From: Spirochaetota bacterium
GTDB lineage: Bacteria; Spirochaetota; Spirochaetia; Treponematales; Rectinemataceae
NCBI GenBank assembly: GCA_029265615.1
Contig: JAJUIB010000021.1
Span: 1-43,792 of the forward strand
Direction: 5' to 3'
Length of the DNA: 43,792 nt
Below, piece by piece: positions 1 to 8,717 of the stretch (the first letter of the stretch is position 1; each line of letters starts with the position of its first letter). Below the pieces are notes generated by a model. The model was not told the DNA's origin and ran no database searches. It worked only from the letters and a program-made list of their open reading frames with translations. Both the position numbers and the translations under genes were made by a program.

Positions 1-1
1 C

Positions 2-931
<930 letters not shown>

Positions 932-953
932 ACCGCTCGTTGAGCTTTGCATC

Positions 954-987
954 GGCCCTCGCCACACGGCGAGGGCCTTTTATTTTG
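954..987 (+). terminator. Intrinsic terminator of groEL
   Basis: A perfect 10-bp stem (GGCCCTCGCC at 954-963, GGCGAGGGCC at 968-977) with an ACAC loop is followed by TTTTATTTTG. It lies 22 bases after the groEL stop codon and is the clearest rho-independent terminator in the window. Confidence 0.93.
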
Positions 988-1105
988 TCTGCGCCGCCGC
1001 CCTTAAACGGGGGCGCGGGGCGCCTTCAGCTGGCGAATTCCGACAAATCAGGCTACACTGCCTGTCGTTCCACCAGTCTCCGGACGGGAATCTAAGGAGT
1101 GAGCA

Positions 1106-2500
1106 GTGAGCGAAGGGAAACTGCCGGTTCGTGTCAAACTCGGCTTCGGCGTCGCCGACTTGGGCGGTAGCCTCTTTTTCACGGCAATGGGTTTCTGGTC
1201 GCTCGCCTTTCTCACCGATGTCGTCGGCATTCTGCCTGCCGCCGCCGGCGCCGCCGTCATGGTCGGCAAGCTCTGGGATGCGGTGACCGATCCGCTCATG
1301 GGCTATCTTTCGGATCGCACCCGAACACGCTGGGGGCGACGGCGGCCCTACCTGATCTTCGGGGCCCTCCCCCTCACCCTCGCGATGTGGTTCTTTTTCA
1401 CCAAGCCCGCGGAGCACAGCCAGGGCTGGCTCCTTGCGTGGGCGTCTCTCGCACTCTGCCTTCTCAACACCGCCTATACGGTGGTCAATATCCCCTATAG
1501 TGCGCTCACGCCCGACCTTACCGACGACTATCACGAACGCTCGAGCCTGGCCGGCTACCGCTTCGGCTTTGCGGCCATCGGCACCCTCATCGGCGCGGTC
1601 GCCGTCCTCCCCCTCGTCGGTCTTTTCCCGACGCGCGCCGCGGGGTTTTCCGCGGTAGGCGCCTTTCTTGGTCTGCTCATGGGACTCACCACCCTCATCA
1701 CTGCCTTTTCCGTGCGGGAAGGCGACCACTCGGCAACACCAATCCCCCACGAAGGTTTTTTCGAGACCTTCTTCGTCGTCTTCAAGAACCGCCCCTATGT
1801 CATTCTCCTTTTCACCTACGCCTGCAATCTCACCGCTCTCGCCTTTCTGCAGACCATCATCGTGTACTACTTCAAATACCTCTATCGAAACGAGGGCATG
1901 GCGACCCTCGCCATGGGCATCCTCCTTGTTGTAGCCATGCCCTTTATTCCGATTTCCGTCCTCGTCTCGAAGCGGATCGGCAAGAAGCGTAGCTACCAGC
2001 TCTGCTTCGTCCTTCTCGCATGCTCCTGTCTGGCGATATGGGCCTTTGCACACCGTCTCGGCATGGGCTTCTTTCTCGGCGTGATGTTCGTCGCGGGCGC
2101 GGGCCTCGGCTTCGGCTGGGCCGCACCCTGGGCAATGATCCCCGATGCGGTGGAGTACGATGCCGTGACCACCGGGAAGCGGAAAGAGGGGGCCTTTTAC
2201 GGCATGTGGACCTTCACCTCAAAAGTGGGCACCTCGCTCGCGGTCTTCCTTGTCGGCCTCATCCTCCAGTGGGGTGGCTATGTTGCCAATCTCGCCGAAC
2301 AGTCGGAGCGGGCGCTCGGTACAATCAGACTCATCGTGGGGCCGATTCCCGCGTCCGTCTTTCTCGCGGGGCTCGCGCTCATCGAGCGGTATCCGCTCGA
2401 TGAAACCGCCTACCTTGCGCTCATGCGCACGCAAGCGGCCCAACCAGATGCCATAGCCGCGTCCAAGGCTCGGCCTGAGGATGCCACCACCCGGCCCTAA
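1106..2500 (+). CDS. GPH-family (MelB-like) sugar:cation symporter
   Basis: This is an inner-membrane secondary transporter of the glycoside-pentoside-hexuronide:cation symporter group within the major facilitator superfamily. It probably imports a sugar or glycoside with H+ or Na+. The 464 residues contain about twelve hydrophobic segments. The N-terminal region has the typical pattern GFGVADLGGSLFF, then KLWDAVTDPLMGYLSDRTRTRWGRRRPY, the family signature between helices 2 and 3. A second family pattern is GWAAPWAMIPDAVEYD. The GTG start at 1106 is chosen because AAGGAG at 1094-1099 stands six bases upstream. A possible -10 element TACACT lies at 1054-1059. No sugar-catabolic gene is adjacent, so the substrate cannot be inferred. 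Confidence 0.88.
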   Translation: MSEGKLPVRVKLGFGVADLGGSLFFTAMGFWSLAFLTDVVGILPAAAGAAVMVGKLWDAVTDPLMGYLSDRTRTRWGRRRPYLIFGALPLTLAMWFFFTKPAEHSQGWLLAWASLALCLLNTAYTVVNIPYSALTPDLTDDYHERSSLAGYRFGFAAIGTLIGAVAVLPLVGLFPTRAAGFSAVGAFLGLLMGLTTLITAFSVREGDHSATPIPHEGFFETFFVVFKNRPYVILLFTYACNLTALAFLQTIIVYYFKYLYRNEGMATLAMGILLVVAMPFIPISVLVSKRIGKKRSYQLCFVLLACSCLAIWAFAHRLGMGFFLGVMFVAGAGLGFGWAAPWAMIPDAVEYDAVTTGKRKEGAFYGMWTFTSKVGTSLAVFLVGLILQWGGYVANLAEQSERALGTIRLIVGPIPASVFLAGLALIERYPLDETAYLALMRTQAAQPDAIAASKARPEDATTRP

Positions 2501-2523
2501 GTGCGAACGCAAGGACCGCCCTG

Positions 2524-4089
2524 GTGATCCGCCCCATTATCCGCGCCCGATCCCGGCCACAGCTTGCCGCAGCCTCGCTCAAGCCCTTTGCGCTTTGGCT
2601 TATGCGGGCCGTAGGTCCCCTCTATGCTCGTCTTGCGCTCCGCTATCGGAGCCTCTCGTTTGTGGGCGAAGAACATCTTGTCGCCGCGCTCGACGAGTTT
2701 TACGCAGGAAAAGCGCGGCTCCTTCTCGCATTTCGGCATCCTTTTGGCGATGAGCCACAGGCTATGGCTTGGGCGCTGTCCCGGCTCAGGCGAGGCGGGG
2801 TACCCTCCTCGAGTGTTACGAAGCTTGTGAACGGGAACGATGCGGCATGGAGGCGGCGGCCATGGCCGCACTGCCTATTTCTCCACGGCTATGAAGTGCC
2901 GCTCTGGTCAGGTCCGCTTGTTCGCTGGCTCCTTCCGCGAATTGGGGCACTGCCTGTCTACCATGTTCGTGTCGATGGCGAAGGCATACGGCGCACACGA
3001 CAGATTTTCCGCGATGGGCTCCATCCACTCGCACTCGCACCCGAGGGTCAAAGCTCCTACCGCAGCGAAAGCCTGCCACGTCTCGAGCGTGGTGCCATCC
3101 AACTGGGCTTTTGGTGCGCCGAAGAGCTCGCCGCGGCTGGGCGAAGCGAAGAGGTCAAGCTCTTGCCCATTTCCGTTCATGCACGTCGCCGCGACGCTGA
3201 TTTCCCCGCCCTCCTCAGGCTCGCAGAAAAGCTCGAACGGCGCTTCGGACTCGACAAAGGCGAAGCTCGCGCCGCGCAGGCCGTGGACGCAGAGCGAAGC
3301 GGAGGTCGCGAAACGACGTTCATAGCCCGCCGCGCGCTTGGACTCCGGCTGCGGCGCATCGACGCCTTTCTTCTTGCGCAGGCTGCGGCATCTTATGGGC
3401 TCACGCATCCCGCCTGCGAGACCGCACGAGCCATCGCCGCCGGGGCCGGGCTCGAGAACGCGGCGCTTGCCTCGCGCTGGGCCTGCGATGCGCGCGAAGC
3501 GCTCCGCGCGGCGATCATCGAGGCGGCCCTTGCGCGGGGCGAGGCGAGTCTCGGGCTCGAAGCGGCCAAGAGCCTATCCACTGGCGATGCAATCGCGCGC
3601 GTTTACCGCATCCGCCACGCGGGCTGGAGCCGTATTTTTCCCGAACGGGACCTTTCCGCGCTGTCGGCCTTCGAACGCGAGCTTGCCGACCTCCGCGCGG
3701 GCGAGGCCTGGTACGCGATGCGTCACATGGAGCTCGTCGACCTCCTGTGGTATCTCGATACGGCCTATCTCGAGGCACCCCTCGCAGAAGACGGCGCGCC
3801 GAGCATCGAACGGCTCGCAGAGACGCTCGACAATCTCGTCGATCTCTCCTACCGCCTTGCGGGCGGCAATATCACAAACCGGCCACGAGAACTCGGCAAG
3901 GACATCGTCCTCGTCATGCAGCCGCCGCTCGAATTTGCAAGCAGGCGCATAGAGTATCTCGCAGATCGCCGCGCTGCACTCGCGCGCGCGACTGCCGATC
4001 TCGCCGCGGCCTATGGTGCGGCCGTCGAGGCCTGGCACAGGGCTGTGCAGGATTCGCAGGAGGGCGGCCAGGCCACGGACGGTGCTTGA
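2524..4089 (+). CDS. PlsC-like acyltransferase with long helical C-terminal extension
   Basis: This is a probable lysophospholipid or related acyltransferase acting at the inner membrane face. The N-terminal part (about residues 45-250) has a recognisable PlsC/LPLAT pattern: FRHPFGDEP near residue 72 as a variant of the HX4D catalytic motif, and APEGQSSYRSESL followed by LERGAIQLGF, resembling the acceptor-binding E-G motif. The spacing in the first motif is H-X3-D rather than the usual H-X4-D. The last ~260 residues are alanine-, leucine- and arginine-rich, probably helical, and match nothing I recognise; 521 residues is about twice the usual length. The GTG start lies 23 bases after the symporter stop, so the two may be cotranscribed. 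The substrate is unknown. Confidence 0.6.
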   Translation: MIRPIIRARSRPQLAAASLKPFALWLMRAVGPLYARLALRYRSLSFVGEEHLVAALDEFYAGKARLLLAFRHPFGDEPQAMAWALSRLRRGGVPSSSVTKLVNGNDAAWRRRPWPHCLFLHGYEVPLWSGPLVRWLLPRIGALPVYHVRVDGEGIRRTRQIFRDGLHPLALAPEGQSSYRSESLPRLERGAIQLGFWCAEELAAAGRSEEVKLLPISVHARRRDADFPALLRLAEKLERRFGLDKGEARAAQAVDAERSGGRETTFIARRALGLRLRRIDAFLLAQAAASYGLTHPACETARAIAAGAGLENAALASRWACDAREALRAAIIEAALARGEASLGLEAAKSLSTGDAIARVYRIRHAGWSRIFPERDLSALSAFERELADLRAGEAWYAMRHMELVDLLWYLDTAYLEAPLAEDGAPSIERLAETLDNLVDLSYRLAGGNITNRPRELGKDIVLVMQPPLEFASRRIEYLADRRAALARATADLAAAYGAAVEAWHRAVQDSQEGGQATDGA

Positions 4090-4124
4090 CGATGCACAAG
4101 GCGCGGCCCGACAATTGCATCATG
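4086..4124 (+). promoter_or_regulatory. Leaderless promoter of the alkyltransferase gene
   Basis: TTGACG at 4086-4091, an 18-base spacer, GACAAT at 4110-4115, six bases, then ATG at 4122. Transcription would start at or beside the A of the start codon. The -35 element overlaps the stop codon of the upstream gene. Confidence 0.6.
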
Positions 4125-4772
4125 GGAACCACGAAAAAGGACGGGGATGCGGTACGGCTCTGGCTTCGCAAACTCGATGATGCATGGTACGGACTCGCCG
4201 AAACAGGTGGACGTCTTGTCGCGACCGCGAGGGCCGCAAGCGAGGAAGATGCGTCCCAAGCGCTCGTAGCCGCACTCCCCCCGTCAACCTCCTACGCCAT
4301 GGGCAAAGGTGGCTCGGCCGAAATCGACCGGCTCCTTGCGCTTCTCGCGAAGCTTGAGGCAGGAGACGAATCCGCGAAACATTTCGACCTCGCCGTCGAG
4401 CTTCTCGGAGAGCCCGCCGCGACCGTCTATCGCCTCGTCGCCGCTGTTCCCCAAGGCTATGTGACAAGTTATGGACGCGTCGCAACCCTGGCGGGCACGA
4501 TCGCACGCTCAGTCGGCCGGCTTATGCGCAACAACCCGCTCTACCCCATCGTTCCCTGCCACCGCGTGGTGGGGGCTGACTTTTCCTTGGTCGGCTACCG
4601 CGGCGCGACGTGCGGTCCCGACCTCGATGCCAAGCTTGCGCGCCTTCGCGCCGAAGCGCGCGGGTACCAGAAAGCGACATCCCTTCCCGCAGCGGGAGGC
4701 CTACTCGTCTTCCCCGTTGAACGCGTCCTTATACGGGTCGACCGCGGAACGCCGCCCCCTGGCCGCTCGTAG
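4122..4772 (+). CDS. ogt: Methylated-DNA--protein-cysteine methyltransferase (Ogt/Ada-C type)
   Basis: This protein repairs O6-alkylguanine and O4-alkylthymine by suicidal transfer of the alkyl group to its own cysteine. The C-terminal half carries the family hallmarks: the helix-turn-helix segment VPQGYVTSYGRVATLAG, the Asn hinge region RLMRNNPLYPIVPCHRVV with the acceptor cysteine in PCHRV, and the following G-Y-R-G. The N-terminal ~100 residues are the usual divergent domain. At 216 residues it is slightly longer than E. coli Ogt. ATG 4122 is preferred to the in-frame ATG 4092 because a well-spaced promoter places its -10 hexamer six bases before 4122, and no Shine-Dalgarno is seen for either. 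Confidence 0.9.
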   Translation: MGTTKKDGDAVRLWLRKLDDAWYGLAETGGRLVATARAASEEDASQALVAALPPSTSYAMGKGGSAEIDRLLALLAKLEAGDESAKHFDLAVELLGEPAATVYRLVAAVPQGYVTSYGRVATLAGTIARSVGRLMRNNPLYPIVPCHRVVGADFSLVGYRGATCGPDLDAKLARLRAEARGYQKATSLPAAGGLLVFPVERVLIRVDRGTPPPGRS

Positions 4773-4802
4773 CCCGCCAGGAGCCGCCTTTGCGGCCTTT
4801 CC

Positions 4803-5801
4803 TCAACGGTCCCAACCTTTCTCCGCGGCGAGCGCGTTGACCGCGGCAAAGACCAGGGTCGCCGCAAGGCTTGCGGTAGGGTCAGGCCCCTCGGACAAGG
4901 GCAAAAGCTCGCAGAGATCAAGGCCGACGACTTTGCCGCTTGCAAACACCCGTTTGAGCATGCGCAGGAGGGTTTCAGGGTCGATACCGAGCGCCTGGGG
5001 CGCGCTCACGCCCGGCGCCCAGGCGGAAGACACCACGTCAAGGCACACTGTCGCCAGAAGGTTTTTGGATTCTGCGGCAAGCGCGTCAATTGCCGGATAG
5101 GCCAGCGCCGCCCCCGCTTCCGCAAGGTCACGCGCCAACAGCCAACGCGCGCCCAGACGCTCCGCGTCGCGAAAGAGCGCGACCGTATTCGAGCGTTTCT
5201 GCACCCCAACACAAAGGTAGCGGAACGGTTTTCCCTCTGCGGCAAGCAGGTCGGCAATTTGGCGGAACATCGAACCCGAACCGCCCCCCTCTGGATAAGG
5301 CCGCAGATCGAAATGTGCATCGAAATTCACAATGCCGAGGTCACCCGAGCCACCACGCTGACCAAGCCAATGCCCCAAGGCGGTTTCGTGGCCACCGCCC
5401 AGCACGAGGGGGAACCAGCCCCGTTCACGGATTGCGGCGATCTTCGCGCCCAGGAGCGCCTGCGCCGCCTCAAGTTCACCGCCCTCGCACACGACATCGC
5501 CAACATCATAAAGCCGGAGGGCGGGGTCGAAGGAGCAGGGCAGGTTGGCGCAGGCACGGCGTATCGCCTCAGGGCCGCGGCGGGCGCCGGGTCTTCCCAT
5601 ATTGCGGCGCACCCCCTCGTCAGAGGCAAAACCGATAATCGCGACCGCATAACGCGGCTGTCCAAAATCCCCGCGACCGCCTGTCGCAGCGGGAGCGTCG
5701 AGATCGACCGCTTCAACCCACTGGTGCCAGCGAAACGCATCATAGTCCTCGACGGAATCCACGCGCCCCGACCAGGACAGGCGCGTACCAGGCTGGTACA
5801 T
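4803..5801 (-). CDS. hutG: Formimidoylglutamase (arginase/ureohydrolase family)
   Basis: This Mn-dependent hydrolase converts N-formimidoyl-L-glutamate to glutamate and formamide, the last step of one histidine-degradation route. The ureohydrolase metal motifs are in order: GGGHETALGH, then NFDAHFDLR, then CLDVVSSAWAPGVSAPQALG. The APGVSAP pattern and the N-terminal SGRVDSVEDYDAFRWHQWV favour HutG over agmatinase or arginase. A longer reading frame extends to 6002, but AAGGAG a few bases upstream of ATG 5801 and the loss of similarity before it fix this start (332 residues). No other hut gene is nearby. It is convergent with the alkyltransferase gene and divergent from the radical SAM gene. 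Confidence 0.85.
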   Translation of the reverse strand: MYQPGTRLSWSGRVDSVEDYDAFRWHQWVEAVDLDAPAATGGRGDFGQPRYAVAIIGFASDEGVRRNMGRPGARRGPEAIRRACANLPCSFDPALRLYDVGDVVCEGGELEAAQALLGAKIAAIRERGWFPLVLGGGHETALGHWLGQRGGSGDLGIVNFDAHFDLRPYPEGGGSGSMFRQIADLLAAEGKPFRYLCVGVQKRSNTVALFRDAERLGARWLLARDLAEAGAALAYPAIDALAAESKNLLATVCLDVVSSAWAPGVSAPQALGIDPETLLRMLKRVFASGKVVGLDLCELLPLSEGPDPTASLAATLVFAAVNALAAEKGWDR

Positions 5802-5896
5802 TCTCGCTCCTTGCGCCTTGCCACACATCCGTAGCACCGCCGACGGTGTCGGGTTCGACGCAAGGCTATGCCACACGGCGATGTCGCGGGGCGCCT

Positions 5897-5934
5897 TTCG
5901 CAACAGCATGAGCTCAGAGTACACTCGCGTCGTG
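5897..5934 (+). promoter_or_regulatory. Leaderless promoter of the radical SAM gene
   Basis: TTCGCA at 5897-5902, a 17-base spacer, TACACT at 5920-5925, six bases, then GTG at 5932. It has the same geometry as the other leaderless promoters in this window, here with a GTG start. Confidence 0.55.
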
Positions 5935-6903
5935 ATCCCTGGATTCGACATCACATGCGCAAAAGGCGGCGTGGCAGAACCTGCCCGCCCGCTGTTTTCC
6001 AAGTTCTACCTCGAGATCACGAGCCGGTGCAACCTCGCCTGCCCCTTCTGTCCGCCAACGAAGCGCGCGGGCGAGCACCTGCCGCTTGAACGCCTTGAAC
6101 GCCTCCTTGCACGGCTTACAGGGCGGGTTGGCACACTCTACCTACACGTCAAAGGCGAACCCCTTCTCCATCCACAGTTTGCGCAGGTCCTGGCCCTCAC
6201 CGAGACCTATGGCTTTCGCATTTCAATAACAACAAATGGCACACTTCTTGCTTCCAAAAAGGAGCAGCTCTTAGGTGTTACGAACCTTGTGAAACTTTCC
6301 GTTTCCCTCCATAGCCATGTGGGCACAGATCGGATCGAAGAATACTGGAAGACCGTGACGGACTTTCTCGATGCGCATCGAAAACAGCCGCGTTTCCCCG
6401 TAAGCCTGCGGCTCTGGAATCGCGGAAACGGAGGGCTCCCGCCCGAAACCGCGCGGCTTTGGGAGCTCATTGCAGCGCGCTATGGCATCGAAGGCGGACT
6501 CGAAGCGGCGGCGACATGCCGCTCTATTCGGCTCGACGAGCGCGTCTACCTGAATCAAGCCGAGTCGTTCATCTGGCCGGATGCGAGGCGCGGAGTCCCG
6601 GGCCCCAGCCAAGGGGCACCGGACGCCACAGGCGGTATATGCCGGGGCTTCTGCCTCGCCCTCCGCGATCAGGCAGCGGTTCTCGTCGATGGCACCTTCG
6701 TCCCCTGTTGCCTTGACGGAGAAGGAAGCATCGCGCTCGGCAACCTCCTTGTCGAGGATCTCGACACACTGCTTGCAAGCCCGCGCGCTCGCGCGCTCTA
6801 CGAGGGCTTCTCTCGCCGCGAGGTTATCGAGCCGCTTTGCCAAAGCTGCGGCTTCAGACTGCGCTTCGACCGGAGGGCTATAGACAGCGCATCGAAGCCC
6901 TAG
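5932..6903 (+). CDS. Radical SAM protein with SPASM-like C-terminal cysteines
   Basis: This is an iron-sulfur enzyme that would cleave S-adenosylmethionine to start radical chemistry; its substrate is unknown. Numbered from GTG 5932, the [4Fe-4S] motif CNLACPFC has cysteines at 33, 37 and 40. It is followed by the usual HVKGEPLLHP, ISITTNGTLL and KLSVSLHS segments of the core barrel. The C-terminal third has CRGFC, VPCCLDGEG, LGNLL and LCQSCGF, a spacing typical of SPASM or twitch auxiliary-cluster domains used by peptide- or protein-modifying members. No precursor peptide gene is visible. Upstream in-frame ATGs exist (5818, 5908), but similarity starts after the GTG, which lies six bases after a -10 hexamer. 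The stop codon overlaps that of the convergent GH18 gene. Confidence 0.8.
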   Translation: MIPGFDITCAKGGVAEPARPLFSKFYLEITSRCNLACPFCPPTKRAGEHLPLERLERLLARLTGRVGTLYLHVKGEPLLHPQFAQVLALTETYGFRISITTNGTLLASKKEQLLGVTNLVKLSVSLHSHVGTDRIEEYWKTVTDFLDAHRKQPRFPVSLRLWNRGNGGLPPETARLWELIAARYGIEGGLEAAATCRSIRLDERVYLNQAESFIWPDARRGVPGPSQGAPDATGGICRGFCLALRDQAAVLVDGTFVPCCLDGEGSIALGNLLVEDLDTLLASPRARALYEGFSRREVIEPLCQSCGFRLRFDRRAIDSASKP

Positions 6904-7913
6904 CCCCGGAAGGGCTCGCCGCGACTTTCTAAGGCCTCAGGCGTCGAGTCGCCTTCGAGCGCAAGGCCCTCCCATATGGCCGGATCCTCCTGACCAAGGC
7001 GCCAGAACGCGATATTGCGCAAGGGAAGGGCGCGGTAGAGAGAAAGCCGGCGCAAGGTAGAACGCGCATCGTCAAAGAAGAGGCGAACCGTCACCTGCTC
7101 GGCATATTCAAAAAAGGGCACCTCATCGAGTCGTTGTATCTCGGCGATGCACTTCTCGGCGATGAGCTCCGCAAGACTTGAGAATTTATAGGCACGCGAC
7201 AGACTCTTATCCGCCCAGGCGCGACCATAGAAGGGCGCACCCATCACCAGCTTCCGTTCAGGAATCTGCGAACTGGCATAGGCCGCAACGTTGCGACACC
7301 ATTCGATGGAGGCGACGGGCCCGGGCGCGCTCGTGCTCCAGTGCTCGTCGTAGGCCATCACGATCACCCGATCCACCAGCGCCGCGATGCGTGCGTAGCC
7401 GAAGCGGTCGGTTTTCGCATCGATGCGTGCAGGAAGGGCCACCGAGAGGAGCTTATCGGGGAGCCTGGCGCGGAGAAGCTGGAGGAAGGTAAAAAAATGC
7501 TCGTAGTCGTCGGCAGGGACAGTCTCAAAATCGATCTGCACTCCGTCAAAAGGCGCCGCAGCGCGCACGATGTCGTCGATGAGGGCGTTCCGGAGGGGGT
7601 AGGCGGGGTCGAGCACAAAGTGCGTGAGGGCGTAGTTGCCGACCTCGGCGATGACGAGGTGCGCGCGGCCTGAGAAGTTCCCGAGACCTGCGCGCTTAGG
7701 CACGCCGATGAGTTTGCCGTAGCTGTTGAGTCCGGCGCCAAAGTATCCTATATCCGTCACCGGTAGCTGAGGCCCCAGGAAACGCTCCTCGCCCGCCATG
7801 AGGTAGGCCCATATTTCGCGAAAGCCGAGCTTCCCTTCGGCACAGACCCATGCAGGCAGGAGGGCGGCGAAGCACAGTGCAAGGCCAAACATCTTCGTGC
7901 GTTTCGTCGTCAC
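6900..7913 (-). CDS. Exported glycoside hydrolase family 18 protein (YaaH/chitinase-like)
   Basis: This is a probable secreted GH18-fold hydrolase acting on beta-1,4-linked N-acetylhexosamines in peptidoglycan or chitin-like polymers. The catalytic signature DGVQIDFE (DxxDxDxE) is intact, followed by VIVMAYDEHW and MGAPFYGRAW, typical of the later barrel strands. The protein begins with a basic n-region (VTTKRTK), a hydrophobic stretch and AWVCAEG, a likely signal peptide; a cysteine near the cleavage site leaves a lipoprotein possible. GTG 7913 is chosen because a purine-rich GGAAAGGGAAAG stands just upstream and a signal peptide follows directly. It gives 337 residues. The TAG stop overlaps that of the convergent radical SAM gene in the tetranucleotide CTAG. 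Confidence 0.8.
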   Translation of the reverse strand: MTTKRTKMFGLALCFAALLPAWVCAEGKLGFREIWAYLMAGEERFLGPQLPVTDIGYFGAGLNSYGKLIGVPKRAGLGNFSGRAHLVIAEVGNYALTHFVLDPAYPLRNALIDDIVRAAAPFDGVQIDFETVPADDYEHFFTFLQLLRARLPDKLLSVALPARIDAKTDRFGYARIAALVDRVIVMAYDEHWSTSAPGPVASIEWCRNVAAYASSQIPERKLVMGAPFYGRAWADKSLSRAYKFSSLAELIAEKCIAEIQRLDEVPFFEYAEQVTVRLFFDDARSTLRRLSLYRALPLRNIAFWRLGQEDPAIWEGLALEGDSTPEALESRGEPFRG

Positions 7914-7983
7914 GTGAACTTTCCCTTTCCGGCATCGCGCCGTGATAGAGTCAACGACCGTTACGAGCGATCGTCGTTCATGG

Positions 7984-8022
7984 TTGAAACACTCGACTCG
8001 CCCCAACTATACTGCGCGCATG
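7984..8022 (+). promoter_or_regulatory. Promoter with leaderless mini-ORF start
   Basis: TTGAAA at 7984-7989, an 18-base spacer, TATACT at 8008-8013, six bases, then ATG at 8020. The ATG opens a 16-codon reading frame that is not in frame with the glycosylase gene. Confidence 0.65.
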
Positions 8023-8070
8023 CAGCTTGCTGGAAGCCTCCACCACCTTCGCGCAGACTGCGCCCGGTGA
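8020..8070 (+). CDS. Leaderless 16-codon leader ORF overlapping the glycosylase start
   Basis: This short frame encodes MQLAGSLHHLRADCAR. Its ATG lies six bases after a 5/6 -10 hexamer, and its TGA (8068-8070) overlaps the GTG start of the next gene (8067-8069) as GTGA. A ribosome starting on the 5' end of a leaderless message would end exactly at the start of the main gene, which itself has no evident Shine-Dalgarno. I infer a role in translational coupling; the peptide itself shows no known motif. Protein-level expression is unproven. Confidence 0.5.
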   Translation: MQLAGSLHHLRADCAR

Positions 8071-8636
8071 CCGGATTCCCCCCGCTTGTGCCTGCGGCAC
8101 CGCGTATTCTCATTCTCGGCTCTTTTCCTTCGGCACGCTCGCTCGCATGCGGCCAGTACTATGGGTATGAGCGCAATCAGTTCTGGCTACTCGTGGCGCA
8201 GGCCTACGGGGAAAAACAGCCTGTGGGCTGGGATGAAAAGCGTGCGTTTCTTGCGCGAAACGCCATCGCGCTCTGGGATGTGATTGCAAGCTGTGAACGG
8301 ATGGGGAGCCGTGACGATGCGATTCGGGCCGAAACGCCCAACCCGATCGCCACCTTTGTCGCAAGTTTTCCGGGCATCGAGCGCATCGCACTCAACGGCG
8401 GCAAGGCGGCCGCATCGTTCCTTGCCCTGGTCGCCCCGGAACTTGGCCGAAGGCCGTTTGCACTCGGCGAAACACGCATATGGCAACCGGCCTCGGCGCC
8501 GGTGTCTTCAGAGCGCGGCATCCTCGTGCGGCGCCTCCCCTCCTCAAGCCCCATCCCGACGCAGACGTTTCGGAGCGCAGCGGACAAACTGCCCTTCTGG
8601 ACTGAGTTTCTCGGGCCGCGTGACGATAAAGGATAG
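8067..8636 (+). CDS. DNA-deoxyinosine glycosylase-like protein (uracil-DNA glycosylase superfamily)
   Basis: This is a probable base-excision repair enzyme removing hypoxanthine or a related deaminated base. The protein opens with TGFPPLV, then ILILGSFPSARSLACGQYYGYERNQFW. This corresponds to motif 1 and the substrate pocket of the hypoxanthine-DNA glycosylase branch of the superfamily (G-S-F-P in place of the G-Q-D-P of classical UDG). ALWDVIASCER and LPSSSPIP resemble the later motifs. At 189 residues the length fits. GTG 8067 is preferred to the far-upstream ATG 7914 because the family begins at this point and because of the GTGA overlap with the leader ORF. Together with ogt, it makes two DNA-lesion repair genes within 4 kb, though they are not in one operon. 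Confidence 0.75.
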   Translation: MTGFPPLVPAAPRILILGSFPSARSLACGQYYGYERNQFWLLVAQAYGEKQPVGWDEKRAFLARNAIALWDVIASCERMGSRDDAIRAETPNPIATFVASFPGIERIALNGGKAAASFLALVAPELGRRPFALGETRIWQPASAPVSSERGILVRRLPSSSPIPTQTFRSAADKLPFWTEFLGPRDDKG

Positions 8637-8643
8637 GGTAAAC

Positions 8644-8681
8644 TTTACGCGCCTTACGCCATATTCTAGTATGGTGGTATG
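8644..8681 (+). promoter_or_regulatory. Promoter with leaderless mini-ORF start (cyclase operon)
   Basis: TTTACG at 8644-8649, a 17-base spacer, TAGTAT at 8667-8672, six bases, then ATG at 8679. The ATG opens a 12-codon leader ORF. Confidence 0.6.
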
Positions 8682-8717
8682 GAAAAAGTAGCCGCGAAGG
8701 GGGGTTTGCGGCGATGA
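8679..8717 (+). CDS. Leaderless 12-codon leader ORF overlapping the first cyclase gene
   Basis: This frame encodes MEKVAAKGGLRR. Its ATG is six bases after the -10 hexamer TAGTAT, and its TGA (8715-8717) overlaps the next ATG (8714) as ATGA. The body contains AAGGGGGG at about 8697-8704, which could act as an internal Shine-Dalgarno for re-initiation at 8714. It repeats the design seen at 8020-8070 only 650 bases earlier. Function as a coupling leader is inferred. Confidence 0.5.
   Translation: MEKVAAKGGLRR

Noticed and set aside
980-2053. Long open frame on the minus strand (357 codons) opposite the sugar symporter gene
   Set aside because: Its translation is rich in charged residues and low-complexity, with no domain, and it mirrors a well-supported membrane protein gene. 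It is a by-product of high GC content.
5802-6002. Extended hutG start at 6002
   Set aside because: AAGGAG directly before ATG 5801 and family similarity starting there make the extension unlikely; it also covers the divergent promoter.
7696-7935. Minus-strand ATG at 7935, six bases after TATCAC, as a leaderless start in another frame over the GH18 gene
   Set aside because: The frame runs 79 codons through the signal peptide region without stopping near the GH18 start, the -35 is poor, and GTG 7913 has a good purine-rich ribosome site.
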